A stretch of DNA of 64,000 bases. It comes from Galaxea fascicularis. Lineage: Eukaryota; Cnidaria; Anthozoa; Scleractinia; Euphylliidae. A model generated the notes under the pieces. That model did no database searches, had not been told where the DNA came from, and was given only the letters and a program-made list of their open reading frames with translations. Where the stretch lies: positions 138,501 through 202,500 of the forward strand of contig OX419347.1 in NCBI GenBank assembly GCA_948470475.1. The letters run 5' to 3'. The translations under genes were made by a program, and so were the position numbers. Below, one piece after another: positions 1 through 12,320 of the stretch (position 1 is the first letter of the stretch; the number at the start of each line of letters is the position of its first letter).

Positions 1-903
1 TTATTTCTGCAGAAGTAACAACAACCAGGTAGGGACCCTACACCCATCTCTATTAACCCTTTTAAGGCCTGGGAATATCAACATGCATGTTCCCTACATA
101 GTGAGTGTTACTCCTGCCTTACTTATAATACAGCCTAGGGTACTTTGTTAGGAATCAAGAGATTTCATCTTCTACAATTACTTCCTTTATCTTAAATTAC
201 TTTTTACACTTCTTTACAACACCAATTAACAGATCAGAAATTAGGACTTGCAGATACTTGACAAACAAATGACACAAATACATATTAAATAGACAACTAA
301 AATAGATGGGGATATTATGTAACAATGCTCGAACAAGCATTACAATAAATTATTACATTATTATAGTTATTAATATTTTTAATAAAGACACCATATGTTT
401 GGAAATTACTTCCCTTATTCTCATAACCTGTCCTTGAATCAGTAGTAACAACATTTTAAAATAATTTTTCTTTACATCTCATTATTAGATCCAGGTCACT
501 GTTGAGACTATAGATCAAAGCCCTCCATCCCCCATTGTGGCCTGATCCTTAAATTTATTGGATTTTTGGATGACATTTTGAGATTATATCCCTTAAAAGT
601 TAAATTAGAGGTATTTCTAACAGGATGTAGTACCACTACTATGGAAACCAAAAATACTTGTTGTTAATCAGTGATTGGGCAGTTGTTTACAGATGTTGGT
701 AAAGAGTACTTTTACTTTTAGCTTAACTCATGAAACAGATGTTTGTATAATAGTAACTAAAAACAACTATTACTTGCATTTTATTCCTTTGAATTCTTTT
801 ATTATACGGGTTAACTAAAACTACTCTATAAAAGTATCACCATAGATACTGAGTGCCATAGTAACTGCTAGAGAGTGGTTTTAGCCACTTGGGAGAAAAA
901 TAC
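1..903 (-). other. Intronic sequence of the TLCD4-like gene, left edge
   Basis: The exon at 904-962 ends in phase 1 with a good donor, so the gene continues leftward. I searched the minus strand here for the next TLC-domain exon and found no open segment in the right phase with splice sites. I see only AT-rich sequence and no repeat I can name. The remaining exons are probably outside the window. Confidence 0.5.
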
Positions 904-3900
904 CTGCTGAAATGTATCCCATTGTAATAGCAACCCCCGTTCTAGCTAATATGGCATCATCCCTGTTGACAGAAACAGACTGTGTAAGGAGAAACTAGCT
1001 GTTACAGTGTTACCTGTTACATACGTTAATAATAGGATGGAAGCCAAAAAAGCAAACAAATGAAAACTTGATTACAGATAAGAGTTACTTACACAACAGG
1101 GTTTGAGGTAGTTTCAACATCAAAGATGAAGCAATATAAACTCATTACACTGACAACAACTGCATGCATGTTTGAACCAATCCTGTAAAAACAAAACATT
1201 TTTCCAATGCAGAAAACTGACAAAACTGTTTCCCGTGACTGATGGCCATCTGGCAGACTAGGGTGTGGCACTCCTAAATGTATTTACCCTGCATAGCAGT
1301 TGTTTCCATTTTTCTGTTTAGCCAAGCGGCTGCCAAGCAGGAGAGATGGGAGCCACAAACACCCCTCCCCCATACTTGCATATTCCTTTATTTTTTGCTA
1401 CTTTTTGCCCCATGCCCTCAAGTGAGTCCCCCATATAAGCAATATAGCTATGTGCCACCCCAAAGGGTATGGTTTTTGAGCCGTTTTGGTCTGAAAACGG
1501 GTATAGATTTTGACCATTTTGGTTTGAAATCTGGTATGTTTTTCAAGGGTACCACTAGAATGTATCAATGTTTTTGTTATTTCAACTCCAAATATGTAAT
1601 AGAGAAATTAGGCGAGCAACCAAAATATATCATTCAAGCTGAATTTGACCAATTCTTGATTTTGGCAGTGACGTCAAGCTTAATATGTATTACTACAAAA
1701 AAGCCAGTGGGATATATTTGAAACTGACCAGATGTCTGAAAATGGGTGTGGAAAATGGCACATTCTGGCTTGAAATAGGGTCAGGATTTCTAGGACTGGG
1801 CAGCAGATCCCCTACCAAGAATTCCCCCCCCCCCAGCATCACTTCCACTTGGCAGCCACTTACCTAAACAAAAATTGAAACAACTGCTACACAGGCTAAA
1901 ATTTATTTAAAAGTAGAACAAAAAATATCCCAGAGAAGGCCTTTTCAGGGCTATGTCACTTCCAAACCTATCTAGCTTAGCTCAGCAAGTGTCTGTCAGG
2001 GTCTATTTTCAGTCTGGTGTAACCTCTGAACCTATTTGCAAGTATAACAAATTAAGTCCCAAAGAGCTAGCTTTTAAGCAGGGATGTTCATGCAGGTTAA
2101 CTTAAGTCAACTCAAATAAGCACTTCTACTGTTTAATTTTTAAGATGTATTTAGGAAAGTTCTGCAACTAGTATCATAAATCACACATTACCTAGTGTTC
2201 CAATCAATTCTTTTGGCCAAAGGAAGCTGGTGGTATCTTGAGGAGACCACTGACGACATTCTGGGGCTTATAATGTAGAACAGAAATAAGCAGAGTGAAA
2301 AACTAGCTGCTGCTGTCCCAACATAGAAACTTGAGTCTTTTTCTCTGAAGAAAGATCCTTTAAGATCTGGAAAAAAGGCAACTTAAGTCAGACCCTTAAA
2401 TCCTTTTTGCAATAATCCAGATCTTCCCATTATCTAAACTATGATAATGGTCACAAGCTGCACCAAGCAATTCATGATGAAATTGTCAGCATTTGCTATG
2501 GCAATCTAGGCTGGGTGTAAATTAATGGTTCTGACAGTTAAATTAGCAAGTTAAACATTAAACATTTTTAGTTAACACTTCTCTCTTACATTTCATTTCA
2601 TCTTTCTTTACACCTGTTTAAAATGCATTGCAGCATTTCTTGACTTTTTATTGGTTTTAAAACTGAGCATCATTTGTTTCACCACTGAGCCAGAAGGGGC
2701 GTGGGTCTGTTCTTTATTTGACATCACAAACTGGTTTGCATTGCATTAACTCTTTTTAAAACATGCATACAAAGTAGATTGTGATGTCAGATCAGGAAGT
2801 AGACCCACTAATCTTCTGACTCAGTCACGAAAGAAACAATGCTTGGTTGTTCGTAAGGTTTGAAAGCCTACAAAAAGGCAGGGTTTATGTATTAAAGAAA
2901 GGAAGAAAGGCTGCAATGCATTTCAAATACAATTTAAAGATTTATTTTAGTGAAAAAATATTTTGGGATTAGGAGCACTTTAAAGTTCCACTGTAGCATG
3001 ACAGCTAATTCGTGACTACTGTCGCCAACTGTTGTGTTAGGATACCGAGCAAGAACGGAATAAATCTAACAAACACTCTAATGGACTCACAGGTTTAATC
3101 GATATCCCCCAAGTCACCGCGCATGCTCAAATGATATACATGCAAGTGTCAATAACAGTAATGCAACATCAACAGACTCATAATTTGGTCCAACTACCCT
3201 TCCAGCCAGGTAACCAAATAATTGCTTGACATGTGAAGAATGGATATGCTCATGTATCTAAATCTCAGTTGATTTACAATGAAGATACATTCAGCTCTAA
3301 ATGCATCTATCAGAACTATTAACTAACGGGTAGATTATATGTGTTTTTGGAAATGCCGCAGGAAACATTATTTTAAAATGTTTCTGATTAACACTACACC
3401 AATGATTGGTCTTGACATGCCAAAAAGCTGTGTGAAATATGCCAGAAGTTTGTGTAAATCGCCTGGAGCCCCACCAAAGTTCTTTGGCGTGACACATGTT
3501 TTCCAGTATGGATTCGATGAGTAGCCAATGAGTAATCAGTTTATTATTCACTAAGTAGAGTAATCAATTACTAAATTATTGATGCTCCACAAAATTTTTA
3601 GTCATCAATATCGTTGATTAGACATTGTGGTCCTCAAATGGCATAAAATCCAAGAAAAATGAAACAAACCCTGCTGATTTCAACTTTATAAGATACTTAT
3701 TAATCAATGGATAATCAATGACATCAACGAGTAATCAATGATAAATGAGCAATGGGTGCTCCACAAAATTTTTGTGCTCGATTGCTCAATGAGTCAATCG
3801 GTTGATTGTTCACTGACTACCGTTCATGTCATTGCATGATCATCGATTAGTTGTCTGGTTTAGACCAGCGTTTATACGAAGGAAAAATTATATGTAAGCT

Positions 3901-4030
3901 TATGTCCGTCCCGCCAAGACGAGCAACTGCAGAATGCCAGCGAAGCATGTAACAATGGATATTATTATTACACAATGTTGTCACGTGCACAAAAAACAAT
4001 TATTAAAAGTAACTTACCATAATCATCCAT
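904..4030 (-). CDS. TLCD4: TLC domain-containing protein 4-like (TMEM56), 5' part of gene
   Basis: Four minus-strand exons join in phase: 4018-4030 (ATG plus 10 bases), 2192-2366, 1093-1182 and 904-962, all with GT-AG borders. They give about 111 residues starting MDDYD. A hydrophobic segment lies at about residues 20-38. It is followed by AKRIDWNTR, which matches the KKIEWNSR stretch of vertebrate TLCD4 as I recall it, and by a second hydrophobic stretch (HAVVVSVMSLY) and RTGVAITMGY. The family is multi-pass membrane proteins with a TLC fold; the precise function of TLCD4 is not firmly known. The last exon ends in phase 1, so the C-terminal half, including the usual paired histidines, lies beyond the left edge. 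Exon 4 was started at 962 rather than at the AG upstream because only this keeps the frame. The gene is head to head with ALG14. Confidence 0.8.
1330..1835. repeat. MITE-like dispersed repeat in TLCD4 intron
   Basis: The text contains phrases I associate with a common coral repeat (ccccaaagggtatggttt, then two rounds of ttttggt-tgaaa) and ends in a run of C at 1826-1836. It contains the longest open frame of the area (1278-1721), which has no domain I recognise and is better explained as repeat sequence. Termini are not defined. Confidence 0.4.
2367..4017 (-). other. TLCD4 intron 1, with degenerate AT-rich repeats
   Basis: No exon is visible. At about 3578 and 3757 the phrase gctccacaaaattttt occurs twice, surrounded by many variants of atcaatga and gagtaatcaat. 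This suggests a degenerate local duplication or palindromic element between about 3510 and 3860. Otherwise the intron is plain AT-rich sequence. Confidence 0.45.
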
Positions 4031-4242
4031 ACTAAAAGAAAATCAATTCAACGAGGTATGCGTTGGTTCACCGATGTAAACAATATTCTCCATTTAGCGC
4101 TTAGACGAATCACGTGCGAGTGAAAATATTAGGAGAATATACTCCATGGGAGAATGCCATGGAGGCACTTGCGGTTTCCTGATGGAAACCGCTGAATACT
4201 TTGTTTATTTTTATTTTTTTTTCGGTGCACGTTGTCTTCAGG
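4031..4242. promoter_or_regulatory. Shared bidirectional promoter of TLCD4-like gene and ALG14
   Basis: Only 212 bases separate the two divergent start codons, so both 5' UTRs and core promoters must lie here unless far upstream non-coding exons exist. A CACGTG E-box sits at 4111-4116. An inverted pair, aatattctcc near 4082 and ggagaatat at about 4132, flanks it. No TATA box is obvious. Transcription start sites cannot be read from sequence alone. Confidence 0.6.
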
Positions 4243-7200
4243 ATGTCTCTCGTTATTACGGATTTTTGTCCCGAACGAAGCTTCTCTTTGAAAGTGTTTC
4301 TTCTTTTCAGTTTTGTGGTGATTTTGCGCACTGTTTATGTGTTGAAGAAGAAGGGCCGTCATGAATCCCTTCGAAAGAACAAACCTGTGAAAGTTATGGT
4401 GGTCGCAGGCTCAGGTTGGCATGTTTCGATATTAAACATAATGTACCAGTAAAGTCGCCAATCCACCCCCCTCCCCGGGTAAACCCCCGGGCATTCGACT
4501 TTTTAGAAAAATATAATGTTGGTCAAGTTCCCCACTATATCTTGCCAATTTTACGATCGTGCCCCACCTGTCGGGGCATCAAATTCCCCATGCTCTAGAT
4601 ATGTTGGCAGATAACCAAGCCGTTTAATGCCAAGCTGGCCACTTGCTGAATAGAACAGGTCAGCACTAGGGATGGTCACAGGGGTGGTCACAGCCAGGGT
4701 TTGTTATGTCCCTAGTGGTTCTTTAACGCCCCACAGAATCAATTGTCAAGAGTTGTGAGACAGGACCTCCAGTTTATCATCCTTATCCAAGAAGACTAAC
4801 CATTCGCAGATGTCCTTCCAAGGGAAACACTTTCTCCTCAGTTATTTAAAGACCCTGAGTGTTGATCTGGCAGGGGCTTCAATCCACGACCTCCTGCACT
4901 CTACCAACTGAGCCAACCGATCTCTTATGTTATGTACTTTAACAAAATGCAATAAAAAATAGGGGTCACATCAAATTCCCCACCAAAGTAGCCTACCTCC
5001 CATCAAATGTCTGGGGTATGCCCAGGGGGAATGAGCATTCTTAGATTTGACTGATACATATTATTAAAACAACCCTTGTGTACTTTTTGCCAAATATCAG
5101 AGGCATCCCTCGAGCATCTATTTCTTTGGCTTTCATTACTTTCAGAGTACTTACACTATATAGAGAAAAACACTGACTAATTGCAGGTGCAAAATATGAC
5201 ACAACTTGTAAATTTAATATGTGACATTCATGACAAATTCAAGTAAAAATGTAAAATTCAAGTCAAAACACAAATTTAAATTTTGTAAAAGAACACTATG
5301 TCTTTCAAAGCAAAATGTCCTAACCATACTACCCAGTAACCCTAACTCTAGTAAGAAAATTACAGTCATAAACTCAAAGAGATTTATCTTTTCTCTCACC
5401 CAAAAATTCTTCTTTTTTTATTAATAAATTTCACACCATCAGATGTGTCTTGCCACTTTGTGCATGCATTCAGGCAGTTTTTCCTCTGTATCGTGTGATT
5501 AGCCTAAAAGTAATCTTCTTTTGTTGTTCTTGTCATCATCATTAACACCCTCATCAACATCATCATCATAACAGAGGGGCAACCTCTGAAGATTTTTTTC
5601 TTCTGTGCCACCCCCCTCCCCTATCAAAATAATCGGACCAATCCCCACCCCTTAAAATTCATTCAGTTACTTCAACCTCTCACCCCAAGTGAAATTTCCC
5701 GCAAAATAGGCGGGTGTATCTGCCAGGGGCTTAAATTGGTTGAATGCTCATCCTGGCCAGTCAGACTGTCGTTTTATATAGTAGTCATAAAGAGGTGAGT
5801 CAGTGTATCTTTTTGTACACATAAGGAGCTGGATGATTAGGATTTTGGAAAATATGTATCAGTAGTTTAAAACTGATATTTTTGTGGAGAAATGATCCAA
5901 TTGGCTTTGCTCTGGTAGATTTGGTCACCCATAAATGAGACTGGGAGTTTCACTGGGCATCTGTAAGAGACTCTGGAATAATCTGGGAGAGTTTGCACAT
6001 ATGTCATCATCACCATCATTACAGTGTATTACTATCACTTCTAACAGAGTACTAACGTAACCATTCAACATGCTCTCTCACAAAAATTGAGGACTCCATT
6101 TGCAGCCTTGTTTACAACTTTTCTACCTTTCTCAACTGTTAGGTTTTGCAGGGCTCTCATTAAGTGTTGGCGGCTGGCTTAAAACTCTGCAAGTTTCAAT
6201 TCTGAACCAACAACTTTTATGAAATAATATATGTCTAAGTTGTGAAGAGTAATAAAAACTCGAATTGACAGCTGTCTACTTAATGCATCTGGCTGTCTTA
6301 CTCCCTGAATGACTGAAAACCCTGGTTTTGGCACCGGCTCTATTACATCCGCCCCTAAGCTCATTAACCAAAGTGGTTAAGAACTAACTGAACTCAAGCC
6401 CCTCTCAAGGTGAAGATTTGTTTCACTGCTGCTTCTTAATCCTCAAGTGTCCTACTGGTGAAACTGATTCTATCTTCAATTTTAAAAGAAGTCAAGCTAT
6501 TCATGCTGGTAACACAATACCATTCATGGTTCTTCATTTGGCTCTTGATCCTCTAACTACGGTAACTGGGATAAACAGATATCCATCTACCAAGCTGCAA
6601 AAGACTGGTCTGGGCAGTCTTCCAATGGACATCAAACAAACAAACAAACATTTTCTTTCAGGGCTGTGCTCTAGCGGCGCCCGGTCGCCCCTGGCGACTT
6701 ACTTTTGCCATCGGGCGACCAGGAAGTATTAGTTTTTAGTACCAAACTTATATGCTGTGCGCCCTGGATTTCAAGGGTTTAGAGGTTTGGGTGCCCAACT
6801 ACTTTTCTTAGAGTACAGCCTTGTCTTTATTCTTAAAGCAAAGTATTTATTTAATAATTTATTAATAATTTGGCTTGTTTGAACTTGGAAAATGGATATG
6901 TACCATTTCTGAGTTATCAGTGCTCTCAGGTTCACTATTAGTTAACCAGCTGACCAGTGAAATAGAATCAATAACTTGCTCGCAGGCTACATGTACAACC
7001 AAAATTATGATCATAAAATGACCAAATGAATTTCATCAAGATACTTCCTATTAAGAATGACAAAGATATTCAGAAGAAGAGGTACTTGCTTTTGATAATA
7101 AGCAGAACAGAAATTTGTTGAGTGAATAGGCCTGTTGACCCTACAAAGACTTTATCATGCATAAAATATAACACAAGTCTCATGGTTCTCTATCTGTGAG

Positions 7201-10200
7201 TGGTTTTTAATATTGATTTTCTGGGTTGATTAAATAATTTATGAATTCGTTTTATTTTTTATTCATTTTTTTTACTCATTTTGTATACAATTAGGTGATA
7301 TAATAGGTGATATAATAATTGAGGACCCTGCTTTGGCAAGTCAGATTTCCTTATTAAATACTACAATAATCTATTATAAATTATCATTTTATTTTGTTTT
7401 TAAGGAGGTCACACAACTGAAATGATAAGGCTCTTGAATTCACTATCTCCATATTACCAGCCACGTATTTATGTTGTTGCTGAAACTGACAAAATGAGTG
7501 CTGAGAAAATCATTGAGTTTGAGAAGAATAAGACAGAAAAGAAGAGTTCTGAGGTAGGCTGGGACAACTAATGTTGTGCAAAATCTCTCATGTAAGCCAC
7601 AACTTAAAGGGTGAGGAAAGGTGAGATTCAATAATGCAGTATTAAGACTACCATATTTGGATGAAAACTGGTTCAGTCAGGTTACATTAATGATATCAGT
7701 TGAGAAAATTATCTAATAAAAAAGACAGAGCCTTAGCTCTTTACAGCCTTTGATGCTAAAAAATTGATGTTTCCTTGCTATTCTCAATCCTCTGTCAAGT
7801 ATTACACAGAGTAATGTTGTCTTTGTCATACTGAACATAGTAGTACTAATAGTTAACTTTCAAGCCATTGCACTGTTAACATTGCTGATGATGGCTTGAT
7901 ACACCTGCTTCATGAGGTTTTCAGAGGTACAGATCCTATGAACAGCTTTGTGGTGGACTCAATCAGCATAGCTTAAGCTGGGTATCTGATAGTTCTAGCA
8001 GCCTTAAGAACAGCTCTGTTTCAGAATTTCCAGTTCCTGATTCGGCAACAACATCAAACATTTAACAACAGCAACATTAATATGTTTTTTAACCTGTCTT
8101 GATTTTGCTTTATTCCATAATCAGGTGCCTAACCTGACTTTGTTTATCTTTTATTCTAGTATAAATTACATATAATTCCTCGCAGTAGAGAAGTACATCA
8201 GTCATGGCTTTCCACTGTCTTTACAACTCTGAAGGCAATTTTCTTCTCCTTTCCTCTTGTGTTCTGGGAAAGACCAGATTTGGTGAGTTGTCACCAGTTA
8301 CAAATGTACAAGTTTGAAACCAGTCAATTAAGAAAAAGCTTATTTTGCAATTATTTGAAGCTAATTAACTCAAAGAAATTGAGAAACAAATCAAACATTT
8401 GGAAATCAAAGTATTGACCTTTCTTGAAGAAGTACTAACCGTGACTCAGGCAAAGGTATACAACATCTGAATAATTATGAAAAATATTTGGCTAAAATTT
8501 GTTGTTGATTTTCAACACCAGTTTTACAAAAATCAAGAGTTCAGAAATTGAACATTCAATTGAGTTTGGTTGTCCATTTTTTTATGTGAGTTTGATTTTG
8601 TTCGATTGAGTTTTATTGAAATTGAATTGGATTGGGTTTGATTGACTATGCTGAGTGTCTTTAATTGATTGGTGGTTTATCATTTGGGTACATTTTAACA
8701 TTGCAATTCACCCCATTTAATAAACAGTTTTGGCCTTAATTAATGTTTACCCTTGTAGAAGTGGCTAGAAGCTTCTAGCAGAGTGTGAACATAACACACA
8801 GTATTGTATTGCATTGCATTGTGTTGTATTTTATTGTATTGTACACAAATATATTTGCATGTCAGTGGAGTCTGATGACACATTAAGTTTGGGTTTTTTG
8901 GCCTCCATCTTAATATCTTTTAGCAAACCAACAATAATTCATAGTGTACAGCTGTAAAATTGCAATTAAACAACCTCAAACTGTTTTTTCTCAGCTTCTT
9001 TGTAATGGCCCTGGAACATGTATTCCAATTTGTTTGGCAGCCTTCGTGTTAAAGGTGAGAGATGTATCTACACTGATGTTGTGTCTTAATTTAAGATATG
9101 CAGCTGTGGCCTACTGCATTTACTGCCTTTAACCGTTTTAAACTTGATTAGCAGCTGTATATTTCCACTTATTCCTATGGCATCCAAGGAGCCATGGCAA
9201 ACAGGCAAACCAAAACATTGATCACACACTGTGGATGAATGTTTCACTTTCACTTGGTCCCTAGCATATCTGCTAAACTTGATTAAAGTGTCAGTAATCC
9301 AGAAAAAGTGGTCTTTCTAAAGAGTCTTACCAAGCCATGCGAGTCAAGCAAGTCACAAGGTGAGCCAAGCAAGCCAGGGTGGGAGGCAAGTGAGCCAGGG
9401 TGGAAGCCAAGTGAGCCAGGGTGGGAGGCAAGCAAGCCAGGGTGGGAGCCAACTGAACCAGGTTGGGAGCCAAGCGAGCCAGGGTGGGAGGCAAGTGAGC
9501 CAGCGTGGGAGCCAAGCAAGCCATCATACAAGCCATGTGAACCATGGTGGAAGTCATGCAAGCCATGAAGATATGGCTCTATCAAGGAAAAAAATGCTTA
9601 TTATAATTAAATAAATAACATAAACTCAAGCATAAAGTCAATTAAGGACTTCAGTCAGACCAAGTTTACAATGGATCTCGGATTTTATTCACTTCCTGGG
9701 GAGATGAAAATAGGTTGTTAATTAAAAGGGGAGGCTTGAAATATTGAGAGTAAAGTTCACCTAAGTATTTTTGCTTCCTTTGCCAGGTTCAAAACAAGCA
9801 TTTTCTAGGACTACAATATTCAACACTATTTATTCCACAATATCTGACGCCAACAATGCGTACGAGGGTTTTTCAATTCATACAGACATTGTCATCTCAC
9901 ATTTCCTTTTCCCAAGGGAGCAAAAAGTTACTTCAAGTAAAACAAGTTGAAAAACAAATCAATACACGTCTTTCACAATGTTTTTTGAGCGAAATTTGCA
10001 TTACTTTTCCTTCCACATGGTGGGATATGCATTGCTTCAAAAAATGGCAAAACATAAATTTATATCGTATGGCTTAGAATCATGCTTGGCTTTAAAGTGT
10101 CGCTAGTGTATCTTGCTTCAAAGAAAAAAAGATTTAAAAAACAGTTTACATGCTGCATTTAATATAATATGGTTTTGTATGTTTTTGTAATATTTTCTCA

Positions 10201-11256
10201 TGTAAAAACTGTGTGTCACGTTACCGTACAAAGAATGTTCAGAAACATTTAATGACTTTTTGTTTTCTTGAATTGTAGCCTTGTTTCGTTTTGATTGCGT
10301 GATTATAAAATACCCTTTTTTGGCTAGCCGCATAAAGAGTTGTTTCAGTTTAGTTTCCTTTAAGTCATCAAAGTATATTAGGTCTTTTTCCACGTGAATA
10401 TTTTATTTTTTAAGGAGTTGTCACAGGAGCAATAGAAGTTTATAGGAGTCTTTCGGAGTTTTCTCACAACTTGGAGTTTTCTTACCCTAGGAGTCAAGAT
10501 CAGACGTAAGTCACGACCGTTACATTTCTGTCAGTTTTTTATTTCGCTTTTCACCGCAACTGTTGTAACAAGTCGGCTAGCCAGATTCCCTATTAAGTTC
10601 AGTCAATAAAAGTACTTAAGAGTTCGCGGTCTGTCTTTTACGGCATTGTGGTTGACCTGGCAAACCCAACTACGCTACACCCTGTGTCTGCCGTGCTGGG
10701 AACGCGACACCGTGGCTTGCTTGACTTGCATGACTCCCATCCTGGCTTGTATGGCTCGCTGGCTCGCACATTTTGCAGATCCCCCTTCTAAATACCTGTG
10801 TTAGGACATTCATATTACAAATTATCATCTTGACTTTAACTCATAAAGCAACTTGCTTGTGACTCATGGGTGTGTAGTTCAGCATGTGGCAAATAACTTG
10901 GGTGTTGACTGCTTTTGATTAAGTTTTCAAAATCATAATCTTGATGTTATTGTCAAAGAAACATCTGGCATGACCATATATTTTGTCTTCATTGTGTATT
11001 GACCTTGTCATGTTTTGGCGTTACTGCTTCTTTGGCAATTGTTGCTGTTTGTGATGCCTGACTTAATAAGTATCATTTATTTCAGGTTGTTGGCCTTAGA
11101 AATGTCAAAATGGTGTTTGTTGAAAGTATATGCAGAGTGAAGACACTGTCATTATCAGGCAAAATAATATACCACTTTGCAGACCACTTCTTGGTTCAAT
11201 GGAAACAGCTTCAAGTAAATTTTCCAAAGGCAATATATCTGGGACGACTGGTGTGA
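4243..11256 (+). CDS. ALG14: ALG14, UDP-GlcNAc transferase membrane subunit
   Basis: Five exons splice in frame: 4243-4414, 7405-7553, 8160-8282, 8995-9054 and 11086-11256, giving 224 residues (human about 216). In the family, ALG14 anchors catalytic ALG13 to the cytosolic face of the ER membrane. The complex adds the second GlcNAc to dolichol-PP-GlcNAc in N-glycan synthesis. Visible: a membrane segment at about residues 16-34, the Rossmann-type start VVAGSGGHTTE (53-63, split by intron 1), ADTD-like AETDKMSA, PRSREV (114-119), CNGPGTC (151-157), VESICR (180-185) and the C-terminal YLGRLV. That C-terminus matches the conserved tail that contacts ALG13 in yeast. The first ATG in this frame was chosen as start. 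All splice sites are GT-AG and the frame is intact. Identification is from family motifs remembered, not searched. Confidence 0.95.
4700..4935 (-). mobile_element. tRNA-derived SINE, minus orientation
   Basis: Read on the minus strand, about 4925-4870 looks like the head of a tRNA: box A tggctcagttggtagag, then a box-B-like ggattgaagcc. The body continues through ctttaaataactgaggag. A second copy with the same body and orientation lies at 19650-19825, so this is a dispersed family and not a functional tRNA gene. Confidence 0.7.
6659..6823. mobile_element. Short MITE with imperfect terminal inverted repeats
   Basis: It begins cagggctgtgctctag and ends cttagagtacagccttg, imperfect inverted repeats of about 16 bases. 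The interior has cggtcgcccctggcgac followed by gccatcgggcgacc. The CAGGG-type ends resemble hAT elements. A related start (caaggctgtgatctagc) occurs at about 15863. No clean target duplication is visible. Confidence 0.55.
9325..9570. repeat. Minisatellite, about 20-bp unit, in ALG14 intron 4
   Basis: Roughly eleven imperfect copies of a 20-base unit of the type gagccagggtgggaggcaag. It is open in several frames only because the unit is nearly a multiple of three and lacks stops, so the frames here are not treated as genes. A related inverted stretch lies at about 10712-10772. Confidence 0.85.
9571..11085 (+). other. Rest of ALG14 intron 4
   Basis: It contains an inverted partial match to the 9325-9570 minisatellite at about 10712-10772, reading ggcttgcttgacttgc and ggctcgctggctcgc. 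An AATAAA-like signal at about 10606 is followed by a GC-richer block ending gggaacgcgacacc, which may be the end of an old LTR or MITE. No exon is visible. Confidence 0.5.
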
Positions 11257-11399
11257 GACTTAGCCATTCCCCTACTTTGTGAACTGCAAAATGCCCTACT
11301 GCTGAGGTGGAACTTAATTGTTTGGTCAAGAGGGCATACCAAAGCACTGAACACCTGACTGTGTGTAAATCGCATCGTGCTTGGCCAGCAATTATGTGC

Positions 11400-11405
11400 A
11401 ATAAA
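11400..11405 (+). terminator. Candidate ALG14 polyadenylation signal
   Basis: AATAAA lies about 145 bases after the ALG14 stop codon, a plausible 3' UTR length. A second AATAAA occurs near 11484. Which is used cannot be told from sequence. Confidence 0.45.
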
Positions 11406-11851
11406 TTTTGATATATTTGGAGAAAGATTATGGGCAGATTTCTGGGAGAATCACCAAAACACCTTAATGGTATTTGAAACAGTTAATAAAGTGTCTGTGT
11501 ATTGTTAATCAGAGGGTTGAACTCTATCACCTGTCACCTGATGAACTGTACAAAGTATGTCATTGGGTTATATTAGGGTGACATATATGTAGCCCTTTTA
11601 ATATCAGTGTTAATAGGCCATCAGTTAAATGGTCAACCTTATCAAAGCCATCAATTATTTTGTGTGTTCACCTCACCCACAACCATGTGCCTAGTCATAA
11701 ATAAATCCAATTCCATCCATCTGTCACAGTAACATGTTGTTAGGACAGATTCGGAATTAAGTATTTTTAAACTATGGCAAAGTTAGGGAAGATACATGTA
11801 TTAAAGAATTAAGAGTTTTTATGTATAGTGGCTTGTTGCTGCTTTATATAG

Positions 11852-12320
11852 GGTGGTGGACAAAACACTGACCCCTAGTCCATGGACTACTCTAATGGAC
11901 TACCTACATGGACTACCCTAAAATGGACTACCCCTAAAAATACTATTTCAGATGACTGGTATGTTATAAGAAGCTGTGATTATATACTTACATTGCACGG
12001 ATGATGACCAGTCTTATTTGTTTTCGTTTCGAATTATTTTATAGTGTCCCCCGGTAGTGTGCAGAATATTTGTTTTGATTTAGTCTACGCTTTTTGTGTA
12101 CAACGGTTGTTTTATTCAGTATAGCGGCTGAAGGTGATGTGGAGCGAAAACAAATAAGACTGGTCATCATCCGTGCAATGTAAGTATATAGTCGCAGCTT
12201 CTTATAACATGCCAGTCATCTGAAATAGTATTTTTTAGGGGTAGTCCATTTAAGGGTAGTCCATGTAGGTAGTTCATTAGGGTAGTCCATGGACTATGGG
12301 TCAGTGTTTTGTCCACCACC
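11852..12320. mobile_element. Foldback MITE, about 470 bp
   Basis: The left end ggtggtggacaaaacactga is matched in reverse complement by the right end tcagtgttttgtccaccacc. The arms stay complementary for about 170 bases, to cgaaaacaaataagactgg at about 12144. The unpaired centre is about 115 bases. Tandem gtccatggacta-like motifs occur in each arm. There is no coding capacity. Confidence 0.85.

Larger units (their letters stand above)
4415..7404 (+). other. ALG14 intron 1
   Basis: This intron holds a reverse-orientation tRNA-derived SINE (about 4700-4935) and a short MITE (6659-6823), listed separately. C-rich patches at 4459-4490 and 4965-5030 may be ends of an older element split by the SINE. 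I see no exon in the rest. Confidence 0.6.

Noticed and set aside
420..510. Possible next TLCD4 exon on the minus strand (DLDLIM...)
   Set aside because: The only acceptor available gives the wrong phase and leads to a stop within four codons.
1278..1721. 147-codon open frame on the plus strand
   Set aside because: No recognisable domain, and it overlaps a dispersed MITE-like repeat inside an intron of the minus-strand TLCD4-like gene.
9283..9614. Several open frames on both strands over 9283-9614
   Set aside because: They are all products of the 20-base minisatellite and would encode only the repeat.
10600..10710. Solo LTR in ALG14 intron 4
   Set aside because: An AATAAA and a GC-rich terminal block hint at an LTR end, but no 5' LTR border, TG...CA ends or target duplication could be found.
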